From Myxococcales bacterium (lineage in GTDB: Bacteria; Myxococcota_A; Polyangia; Nannocystales; Nannocystaceae), in assembly GCA_020633295.1 (NCBI GenBank), contig JACKDW010000003.1:1-64000 (forward strand): 64,000 nucleotides of DNA, read 5' to 3'. Shown piece after piece: positions 27,174 to 40,458 of this stretch (position 1 is the first letter of the stretch; every line of letters starts with the position of its first letter). The notes below the pieces were generated by a model. That model saw only the letters and a program-made list of their open reading frames with translations, was not told where the DNA came from and did not search any database. The position numbers were made by a program, and so were the translations under genes.

Positions 27174-27252
27174 TGAGAGCGCTTTCCTCGCGCCCACGTG
27201 GCGACCCTCGTGCCCTGGAGTATAGGGAGGACGTGCGCGCGCACCAGTTAAA

Positions 27253-27268
27253 ATGTCTTATGAGACAT
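27253..27268. repeat. 16-bp inverted repeat, copy 3
   Basis: ATGTCT-TATG-AGACAT, perfect six-base arms, between convergent genes and followed by GTTTGATGG. Confidence 0.85.
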
Positions 27269-27355
27269 GTTTGATGGGCGCGCGCGGGCGCGCGGGCGCG
27301 GGCCCGCGAGCCGCCGACGCTCGGTCGCGCGCGCCCGGCTCGATCGAGTTCGGGC

Positions 27356-27976
27356 TCAACTCGCGGTCGCGCGCGGACCCTCGTCGTCGAGCGCGTCGAG
27401 GTCGCGGTCGAGGTATCGATCGAGGTAGCGATCGAGGATCGCGTGCAGGAGCTCGTCCGGGATCACCAGGCCGTCGACGTGGAGCTCGAGCACGTGACGT
27501 CCGCGCCGCGCCAGCGCAGCCGCGCCCACCGGCTCGCCGTCGCGCTCAACCGTGAAGATGTCGGCCTCGTCGGCGCCCGCGTAACCCGGCTCGCGCGCGC
27601 GCAGCTCGGGCCCGCGGCCAAACAGATCCAGCGTGTCGTTGGCCTCGCGCGCGCGGATGAATTCACGGCGAGCGCCGGACTCCGAGTCCGCGCTGGTGAG
27701 GCGCGCGAGCATGAACACCTCGGGGGCGTCGAGCCGATACTCGAGCTCGACCCGCCCGATCAAAAAGCGCGTGCGCGACCACGTGGCCTCCGCGACCAGC
27801 GAGGGCTCGACGATCGCGAGATCCTCGATCGTCGGGACGCGCTCGCGGTCGCCCTCGGCGAGCGGCTCGGCCGAGCCGATCGCCTCGGCGTAGATCATGA
27901 CGCCGTAGAAGGACACGAGCAGCAGCGCGCTGACGACAACGGAGAGCACGACGGTGATGCGCTTGGGCTTGGCCAT
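27356..27976 (-). CDS. Hypothetical single-pass membrane protein
   Basis: 206 residues; ATG 27976. One membrane helix near the N-terminus (ITVVLSVVVSALLLVSFYGVMIYA), then an alpha/beta soluble domain of about 170 residues without cysteines, probably periplasmic. A short repeat, LDRYLDRYLDRDLD, lies near the C-terminus and reflects the DNA repeat GATCGAGGTAC. Family not recognised. Confidence 0.7.
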   Translation of the reverse strand: MAKPKRITVVLSVVVSALLLVSFYGVMIYAEAIGSAEPLAEGDRERVPTIEDLAIVEPSLVAEATWSRTRFLIGRVELEYRLDAPEVFMLARLTSADSESGARREFIRAREANDTLDLFGRGPELRAREPGYAGADEADIFTVERDGEPVGAAALARRGRHVLELHVDGLVIPDELLHAILDRYLDRYLDRDLDALDDEGPRATAS

Positions 27977-28153
27977 GGCCAAAACCTGACAAACCTCGTT
28001 CGTTCGCGCCTGTGAAGAGACTGCGAGGGTCCGGCCGGTACACAGGACGGGCCCTGGGTGCTGGGCTCGCGAGTTGTGTTTCATGTGTGATATGGTCGCT
28101 TCGTGCGAGAAAGTAGAAGCTATGCAGGGCGTTTGGGGCCCGTGCTCGGCTTC

Positions 28154-28291
28154 GCGCCCTATTGTGACCTCACGGACATGGCCGCCTGTCAGGGCCTCTC
28201 GCTCGATGAGGCCGCGTGCATACCGTTCTTTCGGCCCGGCGAGGCGCCGAAGGGCCTCGAGCACGTGGGCGTGTGCGGGGTGGCGCCGTGA
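28154..28291 (+). pseudogene. C-terminal remnant of tandem Cys-rich lipoprotein
   Basis: A 46-residue tail (from FAPYCDLTDMAACQG to EHVGVCGVAP) nearly identical in layout to the C-termini of the next two genes (APFCDLTDMVACAG to EHVGLCEVTP). No matching N-terminal part lies upstream, so it is the remnant of a third tandem copy. Its TGA overlaps the GTG of the next gene. Preceding 150 bases are not related. Confidence 0.75.
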
Positions 28292-29319
28292 GCGTCGCGC
28301 GTCAGGCTCTCCGTCCTAACGGGCGGGGGTTATTGGTCGCGCTGGCGATGGTGCTGACGACTTGCGGTTACGAGCTGCACGACGACGTGTCGAGTGACGG
28401 CTGCCCGCCCGGGAGCGCGGGCTGCCCGTGCGCCGAGGACTGCGAAGACGGGCTCGAGTGCGTGGGCGGCTCGTGTCTGCCGGGTTCCGGCGGCGCGACC
28501 TCGTCCTCGTCCTCGTCCTCGAGCCCGCAGACGTCAGACGCGACACCGACCACGGGTCAGGAGATCACGGGCGCCGGCGTGGGCACGGACGGCGGCGAGA
28601 CCTCCGCAGCGTGCGTGTTCGTCTGCGAGGACGACATCCCCGAGCTGCCGGAGTGCGACGCGTTCGCGCAGGACTGTCCCGAGGGGCAGAAGTGTGCGCC
28701 CCACGACTCCGACGGCGACGGCGCCTGGGATCTCCACACCTGCGTCGACATCGTGGGCGACGGGCAGCGCGGCGATCCGTGCTGGGCCGAGGGCGGCGCG
28801 ACCGGGGTCGACGACTGCGCCGAGGGGGTGATGTGCTGGAACCTCAACGAGGATGGCGTGGGCACCTGCGTCGCGCTGTGTTCGGGCAGCGATCGTATGC
28901 CGGTGTGCGCGCCGCTCCTGACGGAGTGCGTGGTCTCGTCGGAGGGGATCCCCAACCTGTGCCTCCCCGTCTGTAACCCCCTGCTGCAGGATTGCGTGGG
29001 GAGCCAGGTGTGCATCGGAGATCCCAACGGCCCCGCATTCTGGTGTGTACTCGACGCCTCCGGCGGGGTGGCCCCCGAGGGCACGCCCTGCGAATTCGCA
29101 AACACCTGCAACCCGGGGCTGATGTGCGTGGATCCGGACGTCTATCCGAGCCCTGCCTGCCAGGGAGCGCCCGGCTGCTGCGCGCCCTTTTGTGACCTCA
29201 CGGACATGGTCGCCTGCGCGGGCCTCTCGGTCGAGGGGGCCGCGTGCGCGGCCTACCACGAGCCCGGGGAGGCGCCGCCGGGCCTCGAGCACGTGGGCCT
29301 GTGCGAGGTGACGCCGTGA
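28288..29319 (+). CDS. Cys-rich lipoprotein, tandem copy 2
   Basis: 343-residue predicted lipoprotein. GTG 28288 overlaps the preceding TGA (GTGA). The leader LLVALAMVLTTC is followed by GYELHDD. A cysteine knot-like block CPPGSAGCPCAEDCEDGLECVGG precedes a Ser/Thr linker. A long region of about 22 paired cysteines follows, with CPEGQKC, CNPLLQDCVGSQVC and the conserved tail CCAPFCDLTDMVAC. About half of positions match the next gene, so they arose by tandem duplication. Function unknown; surface adhesion or scaffold is guesswork. Confidence 0.83.
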   Translation: MSVARQALRPNGRGLLVALAMVLTTCGYELHDDVSSDGCPPGSAGCPCAEDCEDGLECVGGSCLPGSGGATSSSSSSSSPQTSDATPTTGQEITGAGVGTDGGETSAACVFVCEDDIPELPECDAFAQDCPEGQKCAPHDSDGDGAWDLHTCVDIVGDGQRGDPCWAEGGATGVDDCAEGVMCWNLNEDGVGTCVALCSGSDRMPVCAPLLTECVVSSEGIPNLCLPVCNPLLQDCVGSQVCIGDPNGPAFWCVLDASGGVAPEGTPCEFANTCNPGLMCVDPDVYPSPACQGAPGCCAPFCDLTDMVACAGLSVEGAACAAYHEPGEAPPGLEHVGLCEVTP

Positions 29320-30317
29320 CGGTGCGCGCGCGCCACGGGGCCGTGATGCTGGCGCTGGCGATGGCGCTGATGGCCTGTGGCTATGAGCTGCACAGCGATC
29401 AGAGCACCGACGCCTGCCCGCCCGGCAGCGAGGGCTGCCCGTGCGCCGCGGAGGCGAGCTGCGACGGCGCGCTCGTGTGCGTCGGCGGGACCTGTCTCGT
29501 CGAGCAGTCCGGTGGCGAGGCGACGAGCGCGGGCGACACTACCGGCGTGAGCAGCACGGGCGGCCTCCACACGAGCGACGCGGGGACCAGCGACGCGAGC
29601 GCCACGGGCTGCGGCTTCGTCTGCGAATCGGACGCGCCGCCGGAGTCGCCGAAGTGCGGCGTCTTCGAACAGGACTGCCCGGAGGGGCAGAAGTGCTCCG
29701 CCTACGAGGAGGACGACGCCGGTTACCTCAACAGCGCCGGCTGCTTCGAGGTCGTCGGCGACGGCCAGCACGGGGACCCGTGCACGATCGACGTGGCCGA
29801 GGGCGCCATCGACGACTGCGCCGCGGGGGTGATGTGCTGGTACACCGACGAGGACGCCGCGGGCGTCTGCGTTGAGCTGTGCACGGGGACCCCGGAGAAC
29901 CCGAAGTGCGCGCCGTCGAACTCGAGCTGTCTGGTCTGCTCTGGGTGCGCGATCAACCTGTGCCTCCCGGGCTGCGATCCATTGCAGCAAGATTGCTTCG
30001 TGAACGCGGTGTGCATCGGCGAGCAAAACGGAGACGGATTCTTCTGCGTCCCCGACGGCTCGGACGGCGACGGGCCGGAGGGGACGCCTTGCGAGTTCGC
30101 CACCACATGCAACCCCGGGACCCTGTGCGTGAACCCTGACTTTTACCCGAACCCGGCCTGTCAGGGCTCGCTGGGCTGCTGCGCGCCGTTTTGTGACCTC
30201 TCGGACATGAACGCGTGCGCGGGCGTCTCCGTCGAGGGGGTCAGCTGCGTGCCCTATCACGAGCCCGGGCAGGCGCCGCCGGAGCTCGAGAACGTCGGCT
30301 TGTGCGGGCTGCCGTGA
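29316..30317 (+). CDS. Cys-rich lipoprotein, tandem copy 3
   Basis: 333-residue paralogue of the preceding gene with the same order: leader MLALAMALMAC then GYELHSD, CPPGSEGCPC block, linker, CPEGQKC, CDPLQQDCFVNAVC, and CCAPFCDLSDMNAC to LENVGLCGLP. GTG 29316 again overlaps the previous TGA, so the two are likely translationally coupled. Another GTG six bases later is an alternative start. Cysteine spacing is conserved while linkers have diverged. Confidence 0.83.
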   Translation: MTVRARHGAVMLALAMALMACGYELHSDQSTDACPPGSEGCPCAAEASCDGALVCVGGTCLVEQSGGEATSAGDTTGVSSTGGLHTSDAGTSDASATGCGFVCESDAPPESPKCGVFEQDCPEGQKCSAYEEDDAGYLNSAGCFEVVGDGQHGDPCTIDVAEGAIDDCAAGVMCWYTDEDAAGVCVELCTGTPENPKCAPSNSSCLVCSGCAINLCLPGCDPLQQDCFVNAVCIGEQNGDGFFCVPDGSDGDGPEGTPCEFATTCNPGTLCVNPDFYPNPACQGSLGCCAPFCDLSDMNACAGVSVEGVSCVPYHEPGQAPPELENVGLCGLP

Positions 30318-30453
30318 CGCGCCGCGCGGCGGCGCCCGCTCGCGTGAGCGCGCGACGAGGGCGCGCGCAGGTGGGAGCCAGCGCCCGCGACGGGGGACAC
30401 GCCGGCGCCCGCGCGGGCGCCGGCGCGGTATGCTTGCGCGTCGTCGCGTCGTC

Positions 30454-32112
30454 ATGCGGACTCCGAGCCATTCGCCGCGCCTGCTCGCGAGCCTCGCGCT
30501 CGCGTGCGCGTGCGCGTGCTCGCCAGAAGATGACCCCGAAGACACCTCCGAGACCGACGCGGGGGACGCCGCGTTCTTGGTGCTCCCGCGCCTGACGATC
30601 GGGCCGAACGCGAGCGTGCCGCTGGTCGGCGTGCTCGAGTTCGAGACCGCCGGCGAGACGCGCGCGCGCGTCGAGCTCGACGACGGCGCGCGCCGCTGGA
30701 CGGTGGAGTTCGCCGAGCTGGCGCGCGCGCACAAGCACCCGCTGCTCGGGCTGCGCCCCGATCGCGAGCACACGGTCACGCTCACGCTGATCGACGCGCA
30801 GGGCGAGGAGACGCCGGGGCCGACCCTGGTCGGCGCGACGGCGCCGCTGCCCGCCGACTTCCCGGCCATGACCGTGCACGTCGCCGAGCCCGAGCGCATG
30901 GAGCCGGGCTACACGCTGATCAACGTCCCGGTGCCGCGCGGGCTCGGCGGGGGCGGCTACATCATCGGGCTCGACGCGCGCGGCGAGGTCGTCTGGCTCC
31001 ACCGCAGCTCGTGGCGCGTCGAGGACTCGCAGCGCCTGCGCAGCGGCAACACGCTGGTGCTGCAGGCCGGCTTCTACCGGCTCTACGAGCTCGACGTGTA
31101 CGGCGAGCTCGTGGGCTCGTGGTACGCGAGCAACATCGCGGGGCTGGGCGACGAGGGCGTGCCGGTCCCGGCGGACACCTTCCACCACGAGGTGTTCGCG
31201 AGCGAGCAGGACACCTTCATCGCGCTGAGCACGGAGCTGCGGGCCCAGTCCGGCTTCCCGCTCAACGAGCCGGGCTTCCCGCCGTCGCCGTCTCCGACGG
31301 ACTTGGTGGGCACGGTCGTCGTCGAGTTCACGCGCGGCGGCGCGGTCGTGCAGGAGTGGAGCGTGCTCGACCAGCTCGACCCGCTGCGGATCAGCTACGG
31401 GACCTACGAGGGCGACTTCTACGGCGGCGTCTACCCGGCGTCGACGCTCGCCGTGGACTGGGATCACTCCAACGGCGTGACCGTCGACCCGGCGGACGGC
31501 GGCGTCATCCTCTCGCTGCGCCATCAGGACGCGGTCGCGAAGTTCTCGCGGGACGGCGCGCTGCGGTGGGTCCTCGCGCCGCCCGAGAACTGGGACCCCG
31601 CGCTCGCGCCCTACCTGCTGACGCCCGAGTCCCCCGAGTTTCGCTTCACCTACCAGCAGCACGCGCCGATGCTGACGCCGACGGGCACGCTGCTGCTGTT
31701 CGACAACGCGCTGTACCAGGCGAGCCCGCCGGCGCCGAGCGTCGCCGACACGGTCAGCCGCGCGGTCGAGTTCGAACTAGACCTCGAGGCCATGTCCGTG
31801 CGGCAGGTGTGGCAGTACGGCGAGGGCGGGGAGCTCGGGCACGCGCCCTGGGTCGGCGACGCCGACTGGCTGCCGACGACGGGCAACATCCTGGTCGCGG
31901 CCGCGGGGCTCAAGGCCGAGCTGGAGGGCGAGCCGTCCATGCGCGTCGTCGAGGTCACCCACGCGCAGCCCGCCGAGCGCGTGTTCGAAGTCACCGTCGA
32001 CGACGACAACCCGAACGGGCCCGCGAACCGGGTGGGCAACCAGGCCGAGCGCGTCGCCGATCTGTACCCGCCGTGGGCCGGCGCGACCACGACCTGGCTC
32101 GAGGGGCCGTAG
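30454..32112 (+). CDS. Arylsulfotransferase (ASST)-like lipoprotein
   Basis: About 552 residues, exported: leader LLASLALACACAC. The body matches the bacterial aryl-sulfate sulfotransferase propeller (PF05935): GYIIGLDARGEVVWLH, LRSGNTLVLQAGFYRLYELDVYGELV, DWDHSNGVTVDPADGGVILSLRHQDAVAKF and FTYQQHAPMLTPTGTLLLFDN. The DWDHSNG histidine fits the region of the catalytic His in the family. Members transfer sulfate between phenols in the periplasm; some homologues are non-catalytic. ATG 30454 is preferred over 30430 for the leader; both are possible. Confidence 0.85.
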   Translation: MRTPSHSPRLLASLALACACACSPEDDPEDTSETDAGDAAFLVLPRLTIGPNASVPLVGVLEFETAGETRARVELDDGARRWTVEFAELARAHKHPLLGLRPDREHTVTLTLIDAQGEETPGPTLVGATAPLPADFPAMTVHVAEPERMEPGYTLINVPVPRGLGGGGYIIGLDARGEVVWLHRSSWRVEDSQRLRSGNTLVLQAGFYRLYELDVYGELVGSWYASNIAGLGDEGVPVPADTFHHEVFASEQDTFIALSTELRAQSGFPLNEPGFPPSPSPTDLVGTVVVEFTRGGAVVQEWSVLDQLDPLRISYGTYEGDFYGGVYPASTLAVDWDHSNGVTVDPADGGVILSLRHQDAVAKFSRDGALRWVLAPPENWDPALAPYLLTPESPEFRFTYQQHAPMLTPTGTLLLFDNALYQASPPAPSVADTVSRAVEFELDLEAMSVRQVWQYGEGGELGHAPWVGDADWLPTTGNILVAAAGLKAELEGEPSMRVVEVTHAQPAERVFEVTVDDDNPNGPANRVGNQAERVADLYPPWAGATTTWLEGP

Positions 32113-32128
32113 TCGACGCGGCGCGCGC

Positions 32129-32155
32129 GGCCGACGTCCACCGTGAACGTCGGCC
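32129..32155. terminator. Convergent hairpin 1
   Basis: Stem GGCCGACGT/ACGTCGGCC with a nine-base loop, starting 17 bases after the arylsulfotransferase stop. First of three successive hairpins. Confidence 0.6.
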
Positions 32156-32161
32156 GGCGCG

Positions 32162-32200
32162 CTCGCGACGACCGTCGCGCGCGCGCCGGTCGTCGTCGAG
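32162..32200. terminator. Convergent hairpin 2
   Basis: Stem CGACGACCG (32166-32174) with CGGTCGTCG (32187-32195); outer CTCG/CGAG extends it with one bulge. Confidence 0.55.
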
Positions 32201-32216
32201 CCGATGAGCCCTCGCG

Positions 32217-32248
32217 ACAGGGCCGCCGGCGCGCGCCGGCGGCCCTGT
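32217..32248. terminator. Convergent hairpin 3, perfect 32-bp palindrome
   Basis: Perfect self-complementary sequence with 16-base halves beginning ACAGGGCCGCCGG, 40 bases before the end of the minus-strand gene. Probably a bidirectional terminator. Confidence 0.65.
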
Positions 32249-32287
32249 TCGTCGTCCATGGCGAGCTCGGCGGCGCTCGCTACGGGG

Positions 32288-34528
<2,241 letters not shown>

Positions 34529-34609
34529 CAATCTCCCCCTTCTGGAGATGGCGATGACAGCATGGTTGGCGCGGGCGCTGGCGGGCGCGCGCGCGTGGCA
34601 AAATTCAAC

Positions 34610-34625
34610 ATGTCTTTTTGGTCAT
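34610..34625. repeat. 16-bp inverted repeat, degenerate copy
   Basis: ATGTC-TTTTTG-GTCAT; the inner arm bases mismatch, but outer AACATG/CATGTT pair. It lies 82 bases before the DUF4215 start. Confidence 0.6.
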
Positions 34626-34879
34626 GTTATTAATTCGCGCTGCCGCGCGCGTGGGTGCTGGCCGGCCGGTCGCGTCGCCGCGAGCCGAGCGGACCCGCGA
34701 CGCGGCGACGGCCGGTGGACCGCGGCGTGGACCCTCGTTCAAGGCGCGTCGGCCGCGCGGGGCGCGTGCAGGTGCAAGTAACGGCCCGGGCGACTCGTCA
34801 GCGCCCACGCGGAGCGGGGCGCCGGGCCGCGAGCGCGAGCGAGGCGGGCGGCGTGGCGTTCGGGGTCCCGAACTGACAC

Positions 34880-34895
34880 ATGTTTATAAGGACAT
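34880..34895. repeat. 16-bp inverted repeat, degenerate copy
   Basis: ATGTT-TATAAG-GACAT, one mismatch in the arms, in an AT-rich island of the intergenic region. Confidence 0.65.
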
Positions 34896-35020
34896 GAATT
34901 GACTCGGGAGATCGCTCCAGCGTGGACTCAGGGCGCACGCGCCGGGCGGCCGACCGGCTCGCGCTCCGTCGGCGCCGCGTCGAGGGCACGCGGGCTCCGC
35001 GGCGCGGGCTCGCGTCGTGC

Positions 35021-35287
35021 CACGCCTCTACGTCACGCCTCTACGTCACGCCTCTACGTCACGCCTCTACGTCACGCCTCTATGTCACGCCTCTACGTCA
35101 CGCCTCTACGTCACGCCGTCACGTCACGCCTTCACGTCACACCTCCCGTCACGCCGTCACGTCACACCTTCACGTCACACCTTCACGTCACCCGTTCACG
35201 TCACACCTTCACGTCGCCCGTTCACGTCACTCCTTCACGTCATGCGTTCACGTCACACCTTCAGCTCGCGCCTTCACTTCATCGCGC
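35021..35287. repeat. 13-bp tandem repeat array
   Basis: Seven near-perfect CACGCCTCTACGT units (35021-35111), then about a dozen degenerating units (CACGCCTTCACGT, CACACCTTCACGT, CACCCGTTCACGT). Because 13 is not a multiple of three, all frames read through as repetitive peptide; not coding. The array runs up to the decayed LysR fragment. Confidence 0.92.
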
Positions 35288-35519
35288 GTCACCTCGCGCG
35301 TCACCTCGCGCGCTCGCGGCGTAGGTCGTGAGCCCCTCGGCGAGCCCGTCGAACACCGCGCGACAGCTGGGCGTCGCGCGCAGGTCCTCGTGCATCGCCA
35401 GCCACACCTCGAGCTCGAGCTGGAGCGCGTCCGGCAGCACGCGCACGAACTCGGGTGAGCGCGCGGCCAGGAGGCGCTGCACGATCCCGAGCCCGAAGCC
35501 CTCCCCGGTGCTGAACGAG
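35279..35519 (-). pseudogene. LysR-family regulator, C-terminal fragment
   Basis: Minus-strand tail matching the end of the LysR substrate-binding domain: GEGFGLGIVQRLLAARSPEF, VRVLPDALQ, LELEVWLAMHEDLRATP and CRAVFDGLAEGL. No helix-turn-helix or first half is present; upstream (higher coordinates) similarity stops at about 35519, where plus-strand epimerase-like sequence begins. The stop lies in the decaying tandem repeat. Confidence 0.65.
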
Positions 35520-35540
35520 GACGTGCCGCCGCGGCCGCAG

Positions 35541-35660
35541 ACGGTCAAGGGAGGAATCCGCGTCGAGCTCGAGGCGCGTCTGCAGGCGGCGACCGACCGC
35601 GGCGTGCGCGTGCTCATCGTCCGCTGCGGCGACTTCTTCGGCCGCCAGCGCGTCAGGAGA
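35541..35660 (+). pseudogene. NAD(P)-binding epimerase-like fragment
   Basis: Plus-strand fragment TVKGGIRVELEARLQAATDRG followed by VRVLIVRCGDFFG, resembling the mid part of NAD-dependent epimerase/NmrA-like proteins that often sit divergent from LysR genes. N-terminal Rossmann loop and C-terminal half are missing. Probably the other half of a deleted divergent pair. Confidence 0.5.
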
Positions 35661-35776
35661 GGCGGACGCTTCAGCGCCGACGCCCGTGGGTTTCTCACGC
35701 TCGCGGAGCCGCGGTGTTATGGTCCGTGTAGCTACACGCCCGCGCGACGCGGGCGTCCGCCGTCACACGTCCGCCC

Positions 35777-38677
<2,901 letters not shown>

Positions 38678-38693
38678 GCGCCCGTCGAGATCA

Positions 38694-38709
38694 ATGTCCG
38701 AATGGACAG
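38694..38709. repeat. 16-bp inverted repeat, copy 4
   Basis: ATGTCC-GAAT-GGACAG; five-base TGTCC/GGACA arms. Between convergent kinase and small lipoprotein genes. Confidence 0.7.
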
Positions 38710-38740
38710 GTTGAGCGAGACGGGCGGACGGCGCGTCGGC

Positions 38741-39079
38741 TCAGCCCCGCCCGCCGCACTGGTTGTCGCGCTCACCCAGCTCGGCGTCGCAGGCGGCCTC
38801 GTCGTCGCAGCTGCTCTTCACGCAGGTCGCGAGCGCCTCGATCGCCTGCGCGCACTCGCTGCTCGGCACGCCGATGTCGGCCTCGCACGCCGACGCGCAC
38901 TCCTCCGCGCTCAGCGTCGTGGTCCCGCAGGTGAGCTGCTCGGCGCACAGCGACTCGCAGGCCGCGGCGACCTCGGTGTTCTCGCCGTCGCTCTCGCCGC
39001 TGTCGGATTCGCCGTCACCGGGACCGCAGGCGAGCAGGAGGGAGAGCAGGAGCGTGGCGCGTGGGAGCAGACGAGGCAC
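38741..39079 (-). CDS. Small Cys-rich lipoprotein
   Basis: 112 residues; leader LPRATLLLSLLLAC with lipobox Cys at residue 18 followed by GPGDGESDS. Eight cysteines in an alpha-helical-looking pattern (CESLCAEQLTC, CASACEADI, CAQAIEALATC, SSCDDEAAC). Small proteins of this type are frequent in myxobacteria; function unknown. Confidence 0.75.
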   Translation of the reverse strand: MPRLLPRATLLLSLLLACGPGDGESDSGESDGENTEVAAACESLCAEQLTCGTTTLSAEECASACEADIGVPSSECAQAIEALATCVKSSCDDEAACDAELGERDNQCGGRG

Positions 39080-39405
<326 letters not shown>

Positions 39406-39879
39406 TCAGTGCGCCGTCGAGTAGTCGAAGCTGAACGAGCACGCGTTGTTCTGCTCGCTCCGCTCGCTGACCTGATTGTTCGCGTCGGTGCTCACGGCGA
39501 CCGCGAGGTGGTTCGACAGGCTCGTCATCGGCACCTGGATCGGGTCGTAGACCTTCGAGAGCCCGGCCGGGATCGCGATCTCCTGGTCGGTCGACGCGAT
39601 CGACGACCCGCTTCGCTGCACGGACACGCGATGCTTCGCGAGCGCGGCGTCGACGGGGCCCTTGTTCGTGATCATGACGTGCACGTAGAGCGACCCGCTG
39701 CCGCTCGCCGTGGCGTACGAGCCGCCGCTGGTGACGAGCTTGGTGCCGGCGGCGTCGTGGGACACGCGGACCGAGCACGTGAGGTCGGGGGCGTACTTGA
39801 CGACCACGCCGGTGTTCAGCTTCGGGGAGATCGGCGCGGCGAGCAGCAGGCTGGCGATGAGCGAGTGGAGGATGGTCAT
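39406..39879 (-). CDS. Secreted CARDB-like protein
   Basis: 157 residues from ATG 39879 with a short leader (MTILHSLIASLLLAAPIS). The mature part is a single beta-sandwich-like domain with CSVRVSHDAAG, SLYVHVMITNKGPVDAA and VSTDANNQVSERSEQNN, a pattern seen in CARDB/adhesion-type domains. Longer frame to 40185 would include the 12-bp repeat and is rejected. Function unknown. Confidence 0.72.
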   Translation of the reverse strand: MTILHSLIASLLLAAPISPKLNTGVVVKYAPDLTCSVRVSHDAAGTKLVTSGGSYATASGSGSLYVHVMITNKGPVDAALAKHRVSVQRSGSSIASTDQEIAIPAGLSKVYDPIQVPMTSLSNHLAVAVSTDANNQVSERSEQNNACSFSFDYSTAH

Positions 39880-40041
39880 AGGGTGCTTTCGTGGTTGTGC
39901 GCGCGGCCGAGCGCCCGAGGACTCGGGCTGACCGCGCGTCGTGGCCTCGCCGGTGAAATGCCCGGCGCGGCCAAACCAATTGCGTCGCGATGAAGATTTT
40001 TTTGGGCTTCTGCGCGCGCCTCGCTGCGTAAAGACAGCGGT

Positions 40042-40101
40042 GAAGAACTCGATGAAGAACTCGATGAAGAACTCGATGAAGAACTCGATGAAGAATTCGA
40101 T
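40042..40101. repeat. 12-bp tandem repeat, five units
   Basis: Five copies of GAAGAACTCGAT, the last with one change (GAAGAATTCGAT), ending just before a TGGAGAAG sequence. About 160 bases upstream of the CARDB-like start on the minus strand. Confidence 0.95.
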
Positions 40102-40192
40102 GGAGAAGACCGCTACGCACGCGCTACGCCGCCGACTGCGGGTGACCGAATTTCTACGTCCAGTAGCGTCCGGACGCGCGGCCACGATCTGT

Positions 40193-40208
40193 ATGTCGAA
40201 AAAGACAG
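40193..40208. repeat. 16-bp inverted repeat, copy 5
   Basis: ATGTC-GAAAAA-GACAG, flanked by outer CGATC (40186) and GATCG (40212) arms, so the palindromic region is larger here. It lies 28 bases from the end of the small membrane gene. Confidence 0.72.
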
Positions 40209-40236
40209 ATGTGATCGCGCGGCGCGCTCGATCGAA

Positions 40237-40458
40237 CTATCCGGGGTCGCGCTCGTCGTCCGGCGCGGCGCGGAGGTCGCGGAACATCGCCAGGATGTCG
40301 AAGAAGCCGCCGATGATCACGTAGACGCTGAGCGCGGCGAACAGGCCCACGCCGATCCACAGCAGCGCGATCCACAGGCGCGCCCACGCGTGGATCGCCG
40401 GGTCGAGCGCGGGCGCGTCGACCCCGGCCGCGCCGACCAGCGCGCTCAGGACGATCAC
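40237..40458 (-). CDS. Small membrane partner of sodium symporter
   Basis: 73 residues starting at GTG 40458, whose GTGA overlaps the symporter stop, indicating translational coupling. One long membrane helix (LWIALLWIGVGLFAALSVYV and beyond) lies after a short amphipathic N-terminus, with a charged tail. Some solute:sodium symporters need a small subunit (DUF4212), but that type is usually upstream and has two helices; this one is downstream with one, so it may be a different accessory. Confidence 0.72.
   Translation of the reverse strand: MIVLSALVGAAGVDAPALDPAIHAWARLWIALLWIGVGLFAALSVYVIIGGFFDILAMFRDLRAAPDDERDPG

Larger units (their letters stand above)
27056..27355. other. Convergent intergenic region
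   Basis: Spacer between the TetR stop and the minus-strand gene ending at 27356. It contains a seven-base-stem hairpin and one copy of the dispersed repeat. No gene seen. Confidence 0.5.
34529..35278. other. Repeat-rich intergenic region
   Basis: Spacer upstream of the DUF4215 gene. It holds two copies of the dispersed inverted repeat (34610, 34880) and most of a 13-bp tandem array. No credible gene; open frames here are repeat-driven. Confidence 0.6.
39880..40236. other. Intergenic region
   Basis: Contains the GAAGAACTCGAT tandem array and a dispersed inverted repeat at 40193; likely promoter of the CARDB-like gene lies here. No gene seen. Confidence 0.5.

Noticed and set aside
35021..35287. 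CRISPR-like array
   Set aside because: Units are 13 bp and head to tail without unique spacers; no cas genes.
34899..35324. Coding frames through the 13-bp repeat
   Set aside because: All three frames read the same repetitive peptide; no start signal or domain.
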